Positions 1-10,089 are shown, counted from the stretch's first letter. The stretch is 64,000 bases of DNA from Ascarosepion bandense (GCA_037127315.1 JBBBDQ010001124.1:157501-221500), one strand, 5' to 3'. Numbers and translations: made by a program. The notes: generated from the letters alone by a model not told the origin.

Positions 1-316
1 AGAGTGATCAATGTTGAGGAGAATCAACTCTATGGTGGCTTTCAGTATCCCGCCTGAAGCGATCATCGAAGTACATGAAGATATCTTTAGAAAGGTTAGG
101 ATGTAGCTAGAACAAATATGACTAGTTTTTAAAATCTTCAATATTTAATTATGAATTCTCAACATCTGTCGCCATCTACCGGTAATGTTATCTCAACGCT
201 CCAGTCTACTCAAGTAGTGATTGGTGTTTACGTATGTCTGTTTGCTGACTTCATCTCATTTCAAGTTCTTAATGAAATCGTCGTTTATTTCACTTCTATC
301 AACATTCACTCCTTTC
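1..316. other. Unassigned single-copy-looking DNA
   Basis: No protein homology, RNA gene or repeat recognised. The short open frames here run into the TATC microsatellite and have no coding character. Confidence 0.5.
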
Positions 317-318
317 TT

Positions 319-373
<55 letters not shown>
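319..373. repeat. (TATC)n microsatellite
   Basis: About 13 uninterrupted tetranucleotide units directly abut the 5S-like sequence. The same motif forms the far longer array at 43800-44185, which also lies close to a 5S-like sequence. Confidence 0.95.
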
Positions 374-374
374 G

Positions 375-489
375 GCTTACGGCCTATCACGTTTAATACA
401 CCGGTTCTCGATCGATCACGTTAAGCAACGTTGAACCTGGTCAGTACTTAGTTGGATGACTGCTTGAAAATACCAGGTGCTGCAAGCGT
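375..489 (+). pseudogene. 5S rRNA-derived sequence
   Basis: About 115 bp collinear with eukaryotic 5S rRNA: GCTTACGGCC start, a GTTAAGCAACGTTGA segment matching the box A region (AAGCTAAGC in 5S), GGTCAGTACTTAGTTGGATG matching box C, and an AATACCAGGTGCTGCAAG end. Substitutions are spread over the whole length, so it is a pseudogene or the head of a 5S-derived SINE rather than a functional gene. A tRNA-headed SINE follows 12 bp downstream. A more diverged 5S-like copy lies at 43429-43537. Confidence 0.65.
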
Positions 490-500
490 ATAGTGAATGA

Positions 501-652
501 TGTGCGTTGTGGTGCAGTGGATATAGTCTCGGAATGAGAAATCGGTGAGCCGAGTTCGAATTCCAGTTGAATACCCTGAATTCGCTTAAGCACTTGTACC
601 CTTGAGAATGGTATTAATCTGTCCCTTCCCTCCAGTTATGGGTTAAATAAAA
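501..652 (+). mobile_element. tRNA-headed SINE, family S1, 5' part only
   Basis: Pol III box A (TGGTGCAGTGG, 510-520) and box B (GAGTTCGAATTCC, 552-564) give a tRNA-like head, followed by the family's TACCCTTGAGAATGGTATTAA segment. The copy stops at GGGTTAAATAAAAAAAA, just before the body segment that is duplicated in other copies, so it carries neither duplication nor palindrome. S1 is my local name for the commonest SINE here. Confidence 0.8.
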
Positions 653-889
653 AAAAGGTATGACTTGGGGACTCTGCCCTTAAAAAACAAATCCCAATGA
701 ATCTTGATACACGATAAGAAAAAAGTATTACTAGACACAAAAACTTATATAAAAAATAACAACAATAAATTGTTGAAAGAAAAAGGTATTACCAGCAACA
801 AATAAATAAAATTTAGTTGACAATAAATGATTCGCCGAGGTTGATTTGCCATAAAAACAAAACAACCAACCATCTGTCTGTCTGTCTGT
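653..889. other. AT-rich filler with (TCTG)n
   Basis: A-rich low-complexity DNA with a short TCTG/TTTG microsatellite near 871-902. No coding signal. Confidence 0.5.
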
Positions 890-1075
890 TTGTCTGTCTG
901 TGTCTTCTATCTATCTTCACCAAAACGCACATCCCAGCATTCACTACCATACAGAAACATTGATATTGGATAGTAATTCAGAGCTCTTTTGTTTGTTTTT
1001 AAGGATCTTTTCTCGTTCATATTACTTTTCTTTCAGTATTCCAAAGCCCTTAGTGTAAAAGAGTAAATTCGTCAT
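890..1075 (-). mobile_element. RTE-like LINE fragment (RT C-terminal part)
   Basis: The minus strand translates to FLYGSECWDVRFGEDR near 905-960, the motif (LxYGSECW) seen in the RTE-like LINE copies at 52893-53670 and 62229-63150. Only this short stretch is readable; the surroundings are decayed. Confidence 0.45.
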
Positions 1076-1112
1076 TTTCTCTCATATTTGATGCATTGTA
1101 AATGTATTCTTG

Positions 1113-1686
1113 GATGAGCGTTGTGGTGCAGGGAATATCGAATATTAGTTGAATTCCTTGCATTCACTTACGCACAAATACCCTTGGGAAAAGTATTAAT
1201 CCGTCTCTTCTCTCCAGTTATAGGTTAAACAATAGGACAGATTGCGTTCTGCAGCCTTGGCTGGCAACCAATCTACCACAGAAAGTAAATACTGTGGGAT
1301 AATCTTCTGCCCAGTTAGTCATGTCTCAAAGAGACACGATCGCCCAAAGCGTGTATCATGTATGACATTTAACTGGTTGACTGAATAGTTAAAAACATGA
1401 TTAAGGCTTCTTCTAGGCATAAAGTGGGGGATTGATTTTATATTGTTATGAAGTAATAGACTGATCCCCCACTAATTACTACTTAACAATATAATACATC
1501 TCTTCCTCCTCTAGCTATGAGTCAAGTAATAGGACAGATTGAGTTCTATAGCCTTAGCTGGCAACCAGTCTACCGCAGAAAGCAATGGCAACCTACTGCG
1601 GAATAATCTACTGCCCAGTCAGTCATGTCTCTTTCGAGACATGACCGCCCAAAGCGTGTATCATGTATGGCACTTAACTGACTGAG
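1113..1686 (+). mobile_element. SINE S1, dimeric copy with internal palindrome
   Basis: Degenerate tRNA head (GTTGTGGTGCAGG), then the leader CTTACGCACAAATACCCTTG. It continues with a body of about 185 bp (CCAGTTATAGGTTAAA to CATTTAACTGGTTGACTGA), a linker with the palindrome at 1421-1476, and a second copy of the body starting at CTCTAGCTATGAGTCAAG and ending CACTTAACTGACTGA. The two bodies differ at scattered sites, so the duplication predates insertion and was amplified as a unit. Box B is deleted, so this copy should be transcriptionally dead. Confidence 0.85.
1421..1476 (+). repeat. ~55-bp palindrome (Pal), SINE context
   Basis: Arms GTGGGGGATTGATTT and AGACTGATCCCCCAC enclose about 22 bp of AT-rich sequence. 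The transcript would fold into a hairpin with a stem of about 20 bp. It lies exactly in the linker between the two SINE body copies. This is the prototype; other copies are given under their host elements. Confidence 0.9.
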
Positions 1687-1920
1687 AAGTATTCTTCATA
1701 ATGTTTTCTGTTAATTTATACACTTATTCCTTTACTTGGCGCGTGATCAAACTTGCGATGGGTATTCAAGAAGTTTGCAGGAAAATGGAATTAAAAACAA
1801 CCATTTTTAATTATCAAATTTATTCCTCCACTAAAGCCTCATCAAAATCGAGTCATTTCCGCAATTAATGATTCCAGCCATTTATACAAACTGAGGGTCC
1901 TGAGGATTTAGATGTCGAAT

Positions 1921-2055
1921 TTTTTTTTTTTTTTTTTAATCGTATTGTCCCAAGCAAGGCATTTTACTGCCACTGTTGTGCAGGGGTTTACATAGGAGGA
2001 AAATTATGAGAAAGAGTGACAGGTTATATAGGGGGTGTCAGGAAGTGGGTAAGAG
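1921..2055 (-). mobile_element. LINE family A, 3'-terminal fragment
   Basis: Poly-T (1921-1938) followed by the complement of the family's 3' end (CCCAAGCAAGGCATTTTACT), about 120 bp. It duplicates the 3' end of the LINE at 2145-2692 and is separated from it by a palindrome. Family A is my local name for the CR1/Jockey-like LINE that dominates the window. Confidence 0.8.
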
Positions 2056-2065
2056 AAGGATTAAT

Positions 2066-2130
2066 GTGGCCATAAAATGGGAATCAATTTATATATTGAC
2101 TGTAATGTAGAATTGATCCCCCACTTTATA
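2066..2130 (-). repeat. Palindrome Pal between two LINE-A 3' ends
   Basis: On the minus strand it reads GGATATAAAGTGGGGGATCA, then ATTCTACATTACAGTCAATA, then TATAAATTGATTCCCATTTT. One stem pair differs from other copies in a compensatory way (ATCAATT/AATTGAT instead of ATCAGTT/AACTGAT). The flanks GGATATAAAG and GGCCACA are shared with the copies at 30.6 kb and 53 kb. Confidence 0.8.
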
Positions 2131-2144
2131 TCCACCTTATAATA

Positions 2145-2692
2145 GTATAGAAGTTTTTTTGTTTTTTTTTTATAATCACATCGTCCCAAGCAAGGCATTT
2201 TGCTGCCACGGTTGTGCAGGGGTTTACATAGGAGGAAAGTTATGAGAAAGAGTGACATGGTACAGAGGGTGTCAGTAAAAGGGTAAGAGAAGGATGGAGT
2301 GAACTGATTAGAGTGGAGTGAATGGAGAAAGGAGCATGAGAGAGAGGATGCAAGTTAGTGAGATAGGAGATGACTATTGACTTTAGACTTAAATTCTTGG
2401 AGATTGTAGATGTCGGGGAAGCAAGTAAACGGAAGGGAATTCTACAGGCGGGAAGTGCGAGAAAAGAAGCCGGTGGAGTAGAATTTGCGTTTAAATTCTA
2501 TTGGTTTCACAGTAAAAGGGTAGGACCTAGTTATTAATCTTGTGGCTCGAGTAAACTCATATATAGGGGGTACTAGTGAGTTTTCATCGGAGCAGAAGCC
2601 GTGAAAGTATTTGTAGAAGAGACACAGGGAAGCCACATTGAACCGGTGAGAAAGTGACTGTGTCCCAGCTGCCAAGTCGGGGTCGATGATTT
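2145..2692 (-). mobile_element. LINE family A, C-terminal RT remnant and 3' end
   Basis: 5'-truncated copy. The minus-strand frame 2442-2675 reads SLSHRFNVASLCLFYKYF, then FTRATRLITRS and FFSRTSRL, the family's C-terminal signature. The 3' UTR ends in the TTGCTTGGGAC-type motif plus poly-A (poly-T at 2152-2170). The family resembles CR1/Jockey-superfamily LINEs; the clade assignment is inferred from other copies with RT motifs. Not functional. Confidence 0.8.
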
Positions 2693-2880
2693 CCTGTCAA
2701 ATTCTCACAATATTCTTCTTGCTTGATTAGAGTAAAAAGTAGAGATATTGTTGGTGGAAAGATGAAGCTTTCCACGAAGCTTTTTAACTCAATTTTTAGT
2801 TACTTTTTTTCTAAACAATTTCGTAACCAGCAGATGTTACTGTCTTTTTCGTCTCTGAAATGTCAACTAACAATATGTCG

Positions 2881-3165
2881 TCAGTCACTCAGTTAAGTGC
2901 CATACATGATGCACATTTGCGCGATCATTTCTTGAAAGAGACATTACTAACAGGGAATAAGATTTTTCCGCAGTAGGTTGTCGTTACTTTCTGTGGTAAA
3001 CTGATTGCCAAACAAGATATTTAACCCATTGCTCGAGGGAGAAGCGACGGATTAATACTTTTTCTAGCCGTGCTTGCGCGTAATGGATTCTGCTGGGATT
3101 CGATCTTGGCTCTCAGCTTTCTCGTTTCGAGCAGATATCCAATCGCCCACAACGCACATCCGCAA
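2881..3165 (-). mobile_element. SINE S1, monomeric copy
   Basis: Complement of a full S1: 3' end at CAGTTAAGTGCCATACATGA, one body, leader, and diverged tRNA head ending ACAACGCACAT. There is one body only and no palindrome, unlike the dimers. Confidence 0.75.
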
Positions 3166-3950
3166 TATGTCTTCACTATCCCAGAAAAGGGGCATCATAA
3201 TCTCCCCTTTTGGCTATGGTGCTTTTGTTTTGACTGGAAGCGTTTCCTATTTGGGTAATCATAGTTTTGAGAGAGCTTTGCCTTTAGAATTCTAAATTTT
3301 ATCTCTTGCTACAATTCCCCACCAGAAAGCCTTCAGGATTTTAGTCCTATTTGTGTTTCAAATTTCCATTGGAAACTATCCTCTTGTCCCCCGTTGTTCT
3401 GGATGCACTAGTTTTAGTAACTGACTCGCAGAACGTAAGCCCAAATTTAATTTTGTCAATAAAACTGTGTACACTGAAATAACTGAGATGTTTAGAGTGT
3501 TGACTATTTTTCTTGTTGTCAATCGTCGAACACTCTCAATCCCATCGTCGATTTTTTTCCCTCACAAACTGATGTTAATGGTCTAGCGATCTGTTAACTA
3601 TCAACTTCGTCATCTTTTTCTTTGAAATATTTTATTCATTTGTAAATTGCTAATTACTTTTCGGATAATTATTTTCATAAACTTTTCTCAAAGCTCCAAT
3701 AATTTCCCCAAACTTCCACCCAAGATTATTTATCACAAGTTCGATGTTAGTTCTTTCTTCAATTTTGCTAAGACTCACTGAGGTGACTCATTTTACTTAT
3801 TTACATATGAAATCACAAGGACTATAAATAAGTAAAGCTATTACCCATGATGCAGTTGAGAGCATACTACTTCCGGTAAGTGGGTAACACAGCCCAACAA
3901 TGGCGTCAACGATATACCGAACGAACATTTAGCACTTGTACAAAAATCTT
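3166..3950. other. Unassigned AT-rich DNA
   Basis: No repeat family or coding stretch recognised. Short open frames at 3070-3295 overlap the SINE head and are not genes. Confidence 0.4.
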
Positions 3951-4484
3951 TCACTTACGCACAAATATCCTTGGGAAAGATATTAATCCGTCTCTTCCTT
4001 TCAGTCATGGGTTAAATAACAGGACAGATTGGGTTCTATAGCCTTGTCTGACAACCAGCCTACCACAGAAAGTAATGGCAACCTACTGTGGGATAATCTT
4101 CTGCCCAATCAGTCATGTCTCTTTCAAGACATGATCGCCCAAGCATGTATCACGTATGGCACTTAACTGACTGACTGACTATAATAACTGGAGACATGAT
4201 TAAGGCTTCTACTGGGCATAAAGTGGGGGATCGGTTTTATATTGTTATGAAGTACTAAACTGATCCCTCACTAATTACTATTTAATAATATAATACCTTT
4301 CTTACCCCTTTAGCTATGAGTCAAATAACAGGACAGACTGGGTTCTATAGCCTTAGCTGGCAACCAGTCTACCGCAGAAAGCAATAGCAACCTCCTGCGG
4401 GATAATCTTCTGCCCAGTCAGTCAGGTCTCGTTCGAGAAATGATCGCCCAAGCGTGTTTCACGTATGGCACTTAACTGACTGAC
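3951..4484 (+). mobile_element. SINE S1, headless dimer with palindrome
   Basis: Starts inside the leader (TCACTTACGCACAAATATCC), so the tRNA head is missing. Two bodies flank the palindrome at 4221-4272. It ends CACTTAACTGACTGAC. The ~340 bp that follow hold nothing I can assign. Confidence 0.8.
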
Positions 4485-4823
4485 AAAAAAGCTCAAGGAT
4501 TCAAAATCAATAGGAGGAGAAAACCAAATAACGAACCTCTTGTTAGCAACTACTGGTTAGGTGGCTATTATAAAATTATACGCAATAGAATACCCAAGAA
4601 AGTTGAAGAAAATGGCGTTTGAAGATATAAATTAACTAATATTGAAAAACTTAACACCCAATAACAATAGTGAATTCAGAGATAACTAAGTTTATGAACA
4701 TTTCTCAAAAAGGGAATAAACCAGTTATTGAATATTTCTTCTATTGTGAGATCTCCCCCTTTTTTGTATATGATAATGGACTCGACTAAGTGTACATAAA
4801 ATTCTGTCATAGAACAGTAATCA

Positions 4824-6050
4824 CAGTTGTAGTTGCCTCGCTGTAACTGCCTTTGTCACTGTCAGCTCTCTGCCTTAGGGTAGAGGGAGCTCTCTGCTTC
4901 CGAGCAGAGAGCAATAACCCAGTCGTGGTTCCGCCGAAGGGTAGAACCACGACTGGGCAAAAATAGACAGACATATTTTTGGCCCGGCTATATGGCCGGG
5001 AATACCCACATTAAAATGACCATGTGTCACATCCGGCCTTGCGTGGGAAGGCTAGTAAATACAGTTGTAGTTGCCTCGCTGTAACTGCCTTTGTCACTGT
5101 CAGCTCTCTGCCTTAGGGTAGAGGGAGCTCTCTGCTTCCGAGCAGAGAGCAATAACCCAGTCGTGGTTCCGCCGAAGGGTAGAACCACGACTGGGCAAAA
5201 ATAGACAGACATTTTTTGGCCGGGCCATATCGCCCGGAAATCCCAGTCAAAACTGACTATGTGCCACATGTTGCCCTTACTGGGAGGGACAACTAAATAT
5301 AGTTGTAGTTGCCTCGCTGTAACTGCCTTTGTCACTGTCAGCTCTCTGCCTTAGGGTAGAGGGCGCTCTCTGCTTCCGAGCAGAGAGCAATAACCCAGTC
5401 GTGGTTCCGCCGAAGGGTAGAACCACGACTGGGCAAAAATAGACAGACATTTTTTGGCCCGGCTATATGGCCGGGAATACCCACAATAAAATGACCATGT
5501 GTCACATCTAGCCTGCCGTGGGAAGGCTAGTAAATACAGTTGTAGTTGCCTCGCTGTAACTGCCTTTGTCACTGTCAGCCCTCTGCCTTAGGGTAGAGGG
5601 CGCTCTCTGCTTCCGAGCAGAGAGCAATAACCCAGTCGTGGTTCCGCCGAAGGGTAGAAGCACGACTGGGCAAAAATAGAAAGACATTTTTTGGCCGGGC
5701 CATATAGCCCGGAAATCCCAGATATAAACTGACCATGTGTCACATGTTGCCCTTACTGGGAGGGACGACTAAATAATGAGTCGTACAGAGTCACTAGACT
5801 GACGACTCTACGACACTGTCAGCCCTCTGCCTTCGGGTAGAGGGCGCTCTCTGCTTCCGAGCAGAGAGCAATAACCCAGTCGTGGTTCCGCCGAAGGGTA
5901 GAAGCACGACTGGGCAAAAATAGAAAGACATTTTTTGGCCGGGCCATATAGCCCGGAAATCCCAGTCAAAACTGACTATGTGTCACATGTTGCCCTACTG
6001 GGAGGGACAACTGAATATAGTTGTAGTTGCAGTGGCAGTTTGCAGTGGAG
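4824..6050 (+). repeat. Hairpin-rich tandem array, five ~238-bp units (family H)
   Basis: Unit starts are at about 4824, 5062, 5300, 5537 and 5781, with a short sixth piece to 6050. Each unit holds successive inverted repeats: a CTCTGCC...GGTAGAG stem, GCTCTCTGC/GCAGAGAGC, a 14-bp CCCAGTCGTGGTTC/GAACCACGACTGGG stem (perfect in units 1-3, one mismatch in 4-5), a 6-bp GC stem, and a terminal stem. Units 1 and 3 are type A (CCCGGC/GCCGGG; ...GGCTAG end) and units 2, 4 and 5 type B (CCGGGC/GCCCGG; GTTGCCCT/AGGGACAAC end), so the array has a dimeric layer. No open frame. It is visibly more GC-rich than its flanks. Function unknown; an opposite-strand array lies at 17262-17960. Confidence 0.9.
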
Positions 6051-6058
6051 AGTAATCA

Positions 6059-7420
6059 TAGAGATCCGTTACACTTATTGAAGATTTCTGACAGATACCG
6101 AAGTTACCCAGAGACCAGACTAGCTCTGAGCTCCACTTAGCTAGAATTATATACCCGGATATACTATTTCCAACGACTTCAGTTCAAACTTGTATATATT
6201 TATTTCTGCTAATAGTATTCCTTGATTTACTAACCTGCGTTCAAGTTTTTATATTACGTTCAATATAACCTACTTTTCTATCTCCATATCTGTTTTTGTT
6301 GCTCATTATTTTGTGCGGTTCCTCGCCCGGAATCCACAACATCTTCGTTTAAATCTGTCCGCTAAATATTGTGAATTTAGATATAAAATGAAGATAGTTA
6401 GGCGACAAAATCTCCACCCACCCACTTTTTTTTCACAACAGCGACATGGATGTCGCTGTTAATGTAACCCATCTACCATCGGTGCGAATTGAGGAAATTT
6501 AGAATATGCCACTCCCGGACAACAATGCATTGGTTGTGCTAAACCTCAGATATCGATTTCGCCACTATTGAAATGTATTTTCCACAGACTGCGTTCACAG
6601 CCACTGTTGTAACGTTTAGATAGATATCACTGGATGTAATCTTTTCGAAGGGAGAAATTCTTTGGCTTACTTCTGCTTCGCACACACTCTCCTATTTTCC
6701 ATTGTTTTGACAGATTACAGCTCGGATAATTTCTCTAACAAAGAAAACATACATGTTATTCGTGAGAAGCGTCAACTTTTCTGCGATTCCACCAACATCC
6801 ACTTCTAAAGTCAGACAATATAATATAAGCGTCAATTTTCAGAGCGAGCCTATCATCGCCAATTATTGCATGCGAGAGAGGAAAATACTGGGTGGCTATA
6901 ACCAACCACATATATGCATTCAGTGGTTGATGGCTAATTTAGAAATATGCAGGATCTGATTTAACTTTTAGAGTTTTCATAAAGCATCGACCACCTTGGA
7001 ATACCGTATTTTTATTGTGTATAATACGACTTGTGTATAGTATTTCTGAACCTAAAAACAGTGAATAAATTACATCCTTGAGTTTAATACGACCTTCCAT
7101 CAATATGTAATTTCTTTTCAAAATTTATACCATATTATCAAAATTTATACCATATTATCCATTAAAATCTCAATCTCGTATCCATATAAATTATCCTAAA
7201 TGTTACACAATTTATATAGCGATGTAATTATGTCAGGTGTGTTTACCTATTTATTTTGTATTGTCTTATTTTTAGACATTCATTTGAAGTTTTCAAACTG
7301 GATATTTTGGGTCAACAAACGAAAGGAAAGGAAGCAACTTCACCCACTGGGAATTCTTGCTCTATTTTCAAGCCTTTTAACTGAGATCAAGGCGTAGTAT
7401 CTGTGCTCTCTTCATTTTAG
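6059..7420. other. Unassigned DNA upstream of candidate exon
   Basis: No repeat family recognised. It contains a perfect 11-bp-arm hairpin (AACAGCGACAT, GG, ATGTCGCTGTT; 6437-6460) and a 20-bp local duplication (CAAAATTTATACCATATTAT, 7120-7158). The last ~40 bp show an intron-like end: TTTTAACT branch-like motif and CTCTCTTCATTTTAG. Confidence 0.4.
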
Positions 7421-7542
7421 ATGGAAGAAGGCGCCTGTTTCTGAGGATTCCAAACTTGAAGCAATGCCTTCTTCATTGCAAGAAGAGAAGTTGGGTCAGT
7501 ATAACAATAAGGATGCCAACATGTCAACTGAGACACTGAAAA
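7421..7542 (+). CDS. Candidate internal exon (unidentified protein)
   Basis: A strong acceptor (GTGCTCTCTTCATTTTAG) precedes, and GAAAA|GTACGTG gives a plausible donor. Between them one frame (from 7422) is open for 40 codons, reading WKKAPVSEDSKLEAM then PSSLQEEKLGQYNNKD and ANMSTETLK. That is polar, acidic/basic and Ser-rich, like a disordered segment. Exon length would be 122 nt, one base before and one after the codons. No family recognised. It is outside all repeats I can see and is followed by a CA/TA microsatellite. It is the best host-exon candidate here, but splicing is inferred only from consensus. Confidence 0.35.
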
Positions 7543-7571
7543 GTACGTGAAAAAAACAACACAATATAAAC

Positions 7572-7606
<35 letters not shown>

Positions 7607-7629
7607 TATATATATATATATATATATAT
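7572..7629. repeat. (CA)n-(TA)n compound microsatellite
   Basis: CA units followed by TA units, immediately before the 3' end of a LINE-A copy. The same CA/TA order recurs at 8341-8384. Confidence 0.95.
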
Positions 7630-8300
7630 TAATCGTTTCACCCCAAGCAAGGTGGTACCACCACTGATGCGCAGGGGGCTACATAAGAGAGTAAAAGTTT
7701 AGGCAGAAGGAGAGTGAAAAGAAAGAACCGGTACAGGGGGTATCAGAGAAATGGCAAGAGAAGGATGGGAACACATGTGTAAAGACAGTTGCGAAGGGAG
7801 AGAGAAAAAGGAAAAAAAGATACATGGGGTGATGTAGAAAGGACGAGGGAAAGACTGGAGTCACGTGGATAACAGATGGGAATTGACATTGCATTTAAAT
7901 TCCTGGAAGTTATATCCGTCAGGAAAGCAAGTATACGGAATGGACTTCCACAGGCGGGAAGTGCAAGTAAAGAAGCTGGTGGAGAAGAATTGTCGGTTGC
8001 ATTTGGTAGGTTTAACTGTAAAAGGGTGGGACCTTGTTGCCAGTCTGGTTGCTAGAGTAAATTCTTGTGGAAGGAGCACCCGTGATTTAAATTCGTCGGA
8101 GCAGAAACCATGAAAGTATTCGTAGAAAAAACAGAAGGAAGCCACATGCCGCCGGTGATAAAGTGGCTGGAGTCGAGCTGCCAGGTCAAGACCGACCACA
8201 TTGCAGATTCTTCATTGGAGCCTGTCGAGAACCCTGAGATGAACAGCAGGGGCGCCTGACTAAATATGACAACAGTATTCTATGCAAGGTCGAATATTTG
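7630..8300 (-). mobile_element. LINE family A, C-terminal remnant
   Basis: 3' end at TTAATCGTTTCACCCCAAGC. The minus strand carries, 5' to 3', CIEYCCHI, a stop, SGAPAVHLRVLDRLQ, ICNVV, LDLAARLQPLYHRRHVASF, FYEYFHGFCSDE and TSRLWKSIPYTCFPDGYNFQ. Stops interrupt the frame upstream of 8199, so it is dead. The 3' UTR is about 230 bp. Confidence 0.8.
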
Positions 8301-8340
8301 ATTTTTATATCTGCAAGATGTGTTTGGGCGGAAAATACTT

Positions 8341-8341
8341 C

Positions 8342-8384
<43 letters not shown>
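8341..8384. repeat. (CA)n-(TA)n compound microsatellite
   Basis: CA units then TA units, 40 bp beyond the 5' truncation of the LINE. Confidence 0.95.
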
Positions 8385-8789
8385 TTAAGCCCACTTTTGG
8401 GCCAAAAAGTTAAATTATCTTTTTTCAACTCACTGGTAGAAACAATGTGTGTTCTGGGATGGAATCAACTGTCTTGAATATTGTTAAAAGCCATTTTTTT
8501 GGTTTTTGTTGTTGTTAATTGCTTAATTTTTGCTTAATTTTAAACTTTGCATGCCTAATTGAAGGATTGGTTTTGTTTTTCAGTAGAAATTTCTTTGACT
8601 GGAATTTAACTAAGTTAAAACTTAGCAAGTCACCAATCTAAGCTTTCTTTTTTGTTTTTAATTCGAGTAGATAGACTAAACTATCGCCCAGTTCACACTC
8701 CACCCACGTCTATTGAACAGGTGAAGAGTCTCATCCCTTGTTCCCTGTTTAGGATGTGGTTTCCGGATTTCTCTTTTCCAATCTTTTCA
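8385..8789. other. Unassigned T-rich DNA
   Basis: No feature recognised before the LINE 3' end. Confidence 0.4.
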
Positions 8790-8866
8790 CTCTTTTCTCT
8801 TACGTAGCCCCCTGCGCATCAGTGGTGTTACCACTTTGCTCGGGGTGATATGATTAAAAAAAAAGA
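8790..8866 (+). mobile_element. LINE family A 3'-terminal stub
   Basis: GTAGCCCCCTGCGCATCAGT, then CTTTGCTCGGGGTGATATGA and an A-tail: the last ~75 bp of family A only. Confidence 0.75.
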
Positions 8867-9277
8867 AAATAGGTCGAAATCGACGGGAGAGTCCATAACA
8901 TAACATAATATTGTAAGAAAGTTATGGAACACGTAGATTTTAAACCCACTGTTCATGCATTTACTTTTATAAAGAGTTCTCGATACAACGTAGAGCTTTA
9001 TATTATGAGAAACATGTTGTTTGAAGTTATGCTATATTTATGGGTTAATGTACTAATTGGTTATGGATTAAAAGAGCGAGTACCTGGATTTCAAAACAAA
9101 TTGATAGCTAAAATTCCCCGAAATTCTGCATTTCTGATTTCTCTTCATTTTTTTTTTTTTTTTTTTTAGTAGTACTCGTAAATAAGTTTTTAAATTAATA
9201 TATTTAATTGTAATTAAAGTTTTTTTACTTGTACATAATTTATTTATTTAGATTTTTAAAAGATTTTAAAGTACTTT

Positions 9278-9317
<40 letters not shown>

Positions 9318-9572
9318 TAATTTTTTGGAACGATTTTAAATTTATACATATTTGTAGATACTTGTATTTTTTAAACGGATTTTTTTTTCTTTTGATAAAT
9401 TCTTAGACGAGTTTTTTATCCTCATATCTTTTTTTTAGAAACGACCTAAAAAAAATTATATACATTTGTAGATATTTATTTATTTTTTTAAACGAATCGT
9501 GATTAATTCTTAGTCGAGAGTTTTTTTTTTGTTTTTGTTTTTTTATAATAGCCGTTTGACAAGTAAATTGGT
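8867..9572. other. AT-rich stretch with (TA)n
   Basis: Very AT-rich with a (TA)n run at about 9282-9314. TTTTTAAA-type motifs (ATTTGTAGATA...TTTTTTAAACG) recur about every 80-110 bp between 9240 and 9510, suggesting a decayed tandem repeat. No gene. Confidence 0.5.
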
Positions 9573-9875
9573 TCATATATTTTCGGATGACTTCATGTAC
9601 GGTTCGCCTCTTAATGGAAAATGGCTCTGTCTGTCGCCAATCAGAAGTGTTTGCAAGACTTCGTACCGGGCCCCAACGTTATAAATTTTTTCCAGTGTCT
9701 GAAAGCGCTTATCATCTCTGGTCGGGTCGGCGCGGTGAGGCGGGGTATGATGGTGAGAGACCCGAAACCCCCTAGTGATCCACGCAAAGACATCACTGAC
9801 GACACCCACTAGCGCCCCCACTTTGGTGCGTATGTTTGTAAATATAAAACTGTACATTGAAGTCAACACCCAGGG
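9573..9875 (-). other. GC-richer unassigned block with 110-codon open frame
   Basis: Composition shifts to higher GC. A minus-strand frame (9573-9905) is open for 110 codons but matches nothing I know, and plus-strand frames are also open for about 60 codons. It could be the 5' part of the Penelope-like element whose terminus follows, or unrelated; undecided. Confidence 0.25.
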
Positions 9876-9964
9876 GCGACAGTCCGTTTTTATGCTTAAA
9901 CGCAATTGTCAGGCTATCTATATATGTTCTGACGATTGAGTTTAAGCATAAAAAAGACTGTCGC
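9876..9964. repeat. Long hairpin, ~36-bp arms
   Basis: GCGACAGTC..TTTTTATGCTTAAAC...GTCAG pairs with CTGAC..GTTTAAGCATAAAAA.GACTGTCGC around a 16-nt TATATA-type loop, with only a few mismatches. It lies next to the Penelope-like terminus. Confidence 0.85.
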
Positions 9965-10035
9965 TGTTGACTGTTGTCTTCAGTGTCCACTTTTATATAT
10001 ATAGATATGTATGTGTGTTCGTTTGTCTGTCTTTC

Positions 10036-10039
<4 letters not shown>

Positions 10040-10089
<50 letters not shown>
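10040..10089. repeat. (TG)n microsatellite
   Basis: About 25 TG units just beyond the Penelope-like terminus (as (CA)n on its sense strand). Confidence 0.95.

Noticed and set aside
375..489. Functional 5S rRNA gene
   Set aside because: Too many substitutions in conserved stems and no clear T-run terminator at the end.
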